From CAYMEV01 sp964389675 [NCBI: uncultured Candidatus Sumerlaeota bacterium] (lineage in GTDB: Bacteria; CAYMEV01), in the NCBI GenBank assembly GCA_964389675.1, contig CAYMEV010000034.1:1-24657 (forward strand): a stretch of 24,657 nt of DNA, written 5' to 3'. A model generated the notes under the pieces. That model saw only the letters and a program-made list of their open reading frames with translations. It had not been told where the DNA came from and did not search any database. This document shows positions 24,385-24,657 of this stretch, in pieces. Numbering within the stretch: the first letter of the stretch is position 1; every line of letters starts with the position of its first letter. The translations under genes were made by a program, and so were the position numbers.

Positions 24385-24657
24385 TCATTCTATCTTTTCA
24401 TAGTAGTCTTCTATATCTTTTAGCATCTGCTCCCGTAGCCTTTCTATACCATTATTCCTTGTAAGATCGTCCCAAATCTTATGGTGAATGGATATCTTAG
24501 ATAGATCTCTTGCATAATACATGAATCTTTTTCTTTCAAATTTTTCAAATGGATTTCTCAGGATGCTTCCTATCAGGATATTATCATCCTGAATATACTC
24601 CTTATTGTGATCAGCGACAACTATTAATGAACACTGGCGAAATTTAAAAATACCCAC
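24385..24657 (-). CDS. C-terminal part of an unknown protein, cut by the window edge
   Basis: The frame is open to the right edge, so this is the end of a longer gene; the GTG at the edge need not be the start. The visible 90 residues begin with a beta-type segment (FRQCSLIVVADHNKEYI) and an ILIGSILRNPFEKFERKR stretch. They finish with charged helices, DDLTRNNGIERLREQMLKD and YYEKIE. No catalytic motif is identifiable and no family is recognised. It converges on the ATPase-partner operon, with 172 bp between the two stops. Confidence 0.5.
   Translation of the reverse strand: MGIFKFRQCSLIVVADHNKEYIQDDNILIGSILRNPFEKFERKRFMYYARDLSKISIHHKIWDDLTRNNGIERLREQMLKDIEDYYEKIE

Overview
AT-rich prokaryotic DNA. 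It has dense Shine-Dalgarno-type starts (for example aggagg before 4534 and ggaggt before 19463), frequent AGA/AGG arginine and ATA isoleucine codons, and several TTG/GTG candidate starts. The host cannot be named from this sequence. Canonical -35/-10 spacing in front of one gene and strong Shine-Dalgarno sites favour a bacterium, but an archaeon is not excluded. There is no rRNA, tRNA, CRISPR array or housekeeping operon. Almost everything resembles mobile or anti-mobile functions, so the window reads as a defence island with much gene decay.

Layout, left to right. (1) 1-2404: an Abi-type reverse transcriptase whose 5' end is cut by the window and apparently frameshifted, then a small convergent hypothetical gene. 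(2) 2718-5283: a co-directional cluster of a small ORF, a HEXXH metallopeptidase with a very acidic segment, a 15-codon mini-ORF, and an unknown 249-aa protein. (3) 5284-6428: a possible HicB-like relic and a putative PD-(D/E)XK nuclease. (4) 6519-7790: an IS3-like element (copy 1), internally shortened. (5) 8009-14257: the most coherent module. It holds a DNA methyltransferase, and facing it tail to tail with a 1-bp gap an operon of XRE regulator, two paralogous PD-(D/E)XK nucleases, and a UvrD-type helicase fused to a RecB/Cas4-like Fe-S nuclease. (6) 14343-15418: a heavily decayed second copy of the same IS, in the opposite orientation. (7) 16097-20911: an operon of a UvrD-like helicase remnant, D12-class adenine methyltransferase, HerA-like ATPase and NurA-like nuclease. 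(8) 21182-21422: a frameshifted ankyrin-like ORF. (9) 21692-24212: an AAA ATPase with an ABC-type signature plus an uncharacterised partner with a RelE-like tail. (10) A gene cut by the right edge.

How the genes may work together. The 8-14 kb module looks like a restriction-modification system with a controller protein. The XRE gene has a TTGATT/TATAAT promoter with a perfect 12-bp palindrome overlapping it, and its -10 is so close to the ATG that the mRNA would be leaderless, as known for some restriction-modification C proteins. The methyltransferase would protect self DNA, while the paired nucleases and the helicase-nuclease would cut and degrade foreign DNA. The two IS copies sit immediately outside this module with their transposase 5' ends facing it, a composite-transposon-like geometry. 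The HerA-NurA-Dam operon is a second modification-linked system whose helicase appears broken. The ATPase pair at the right is a third candidate effector system.
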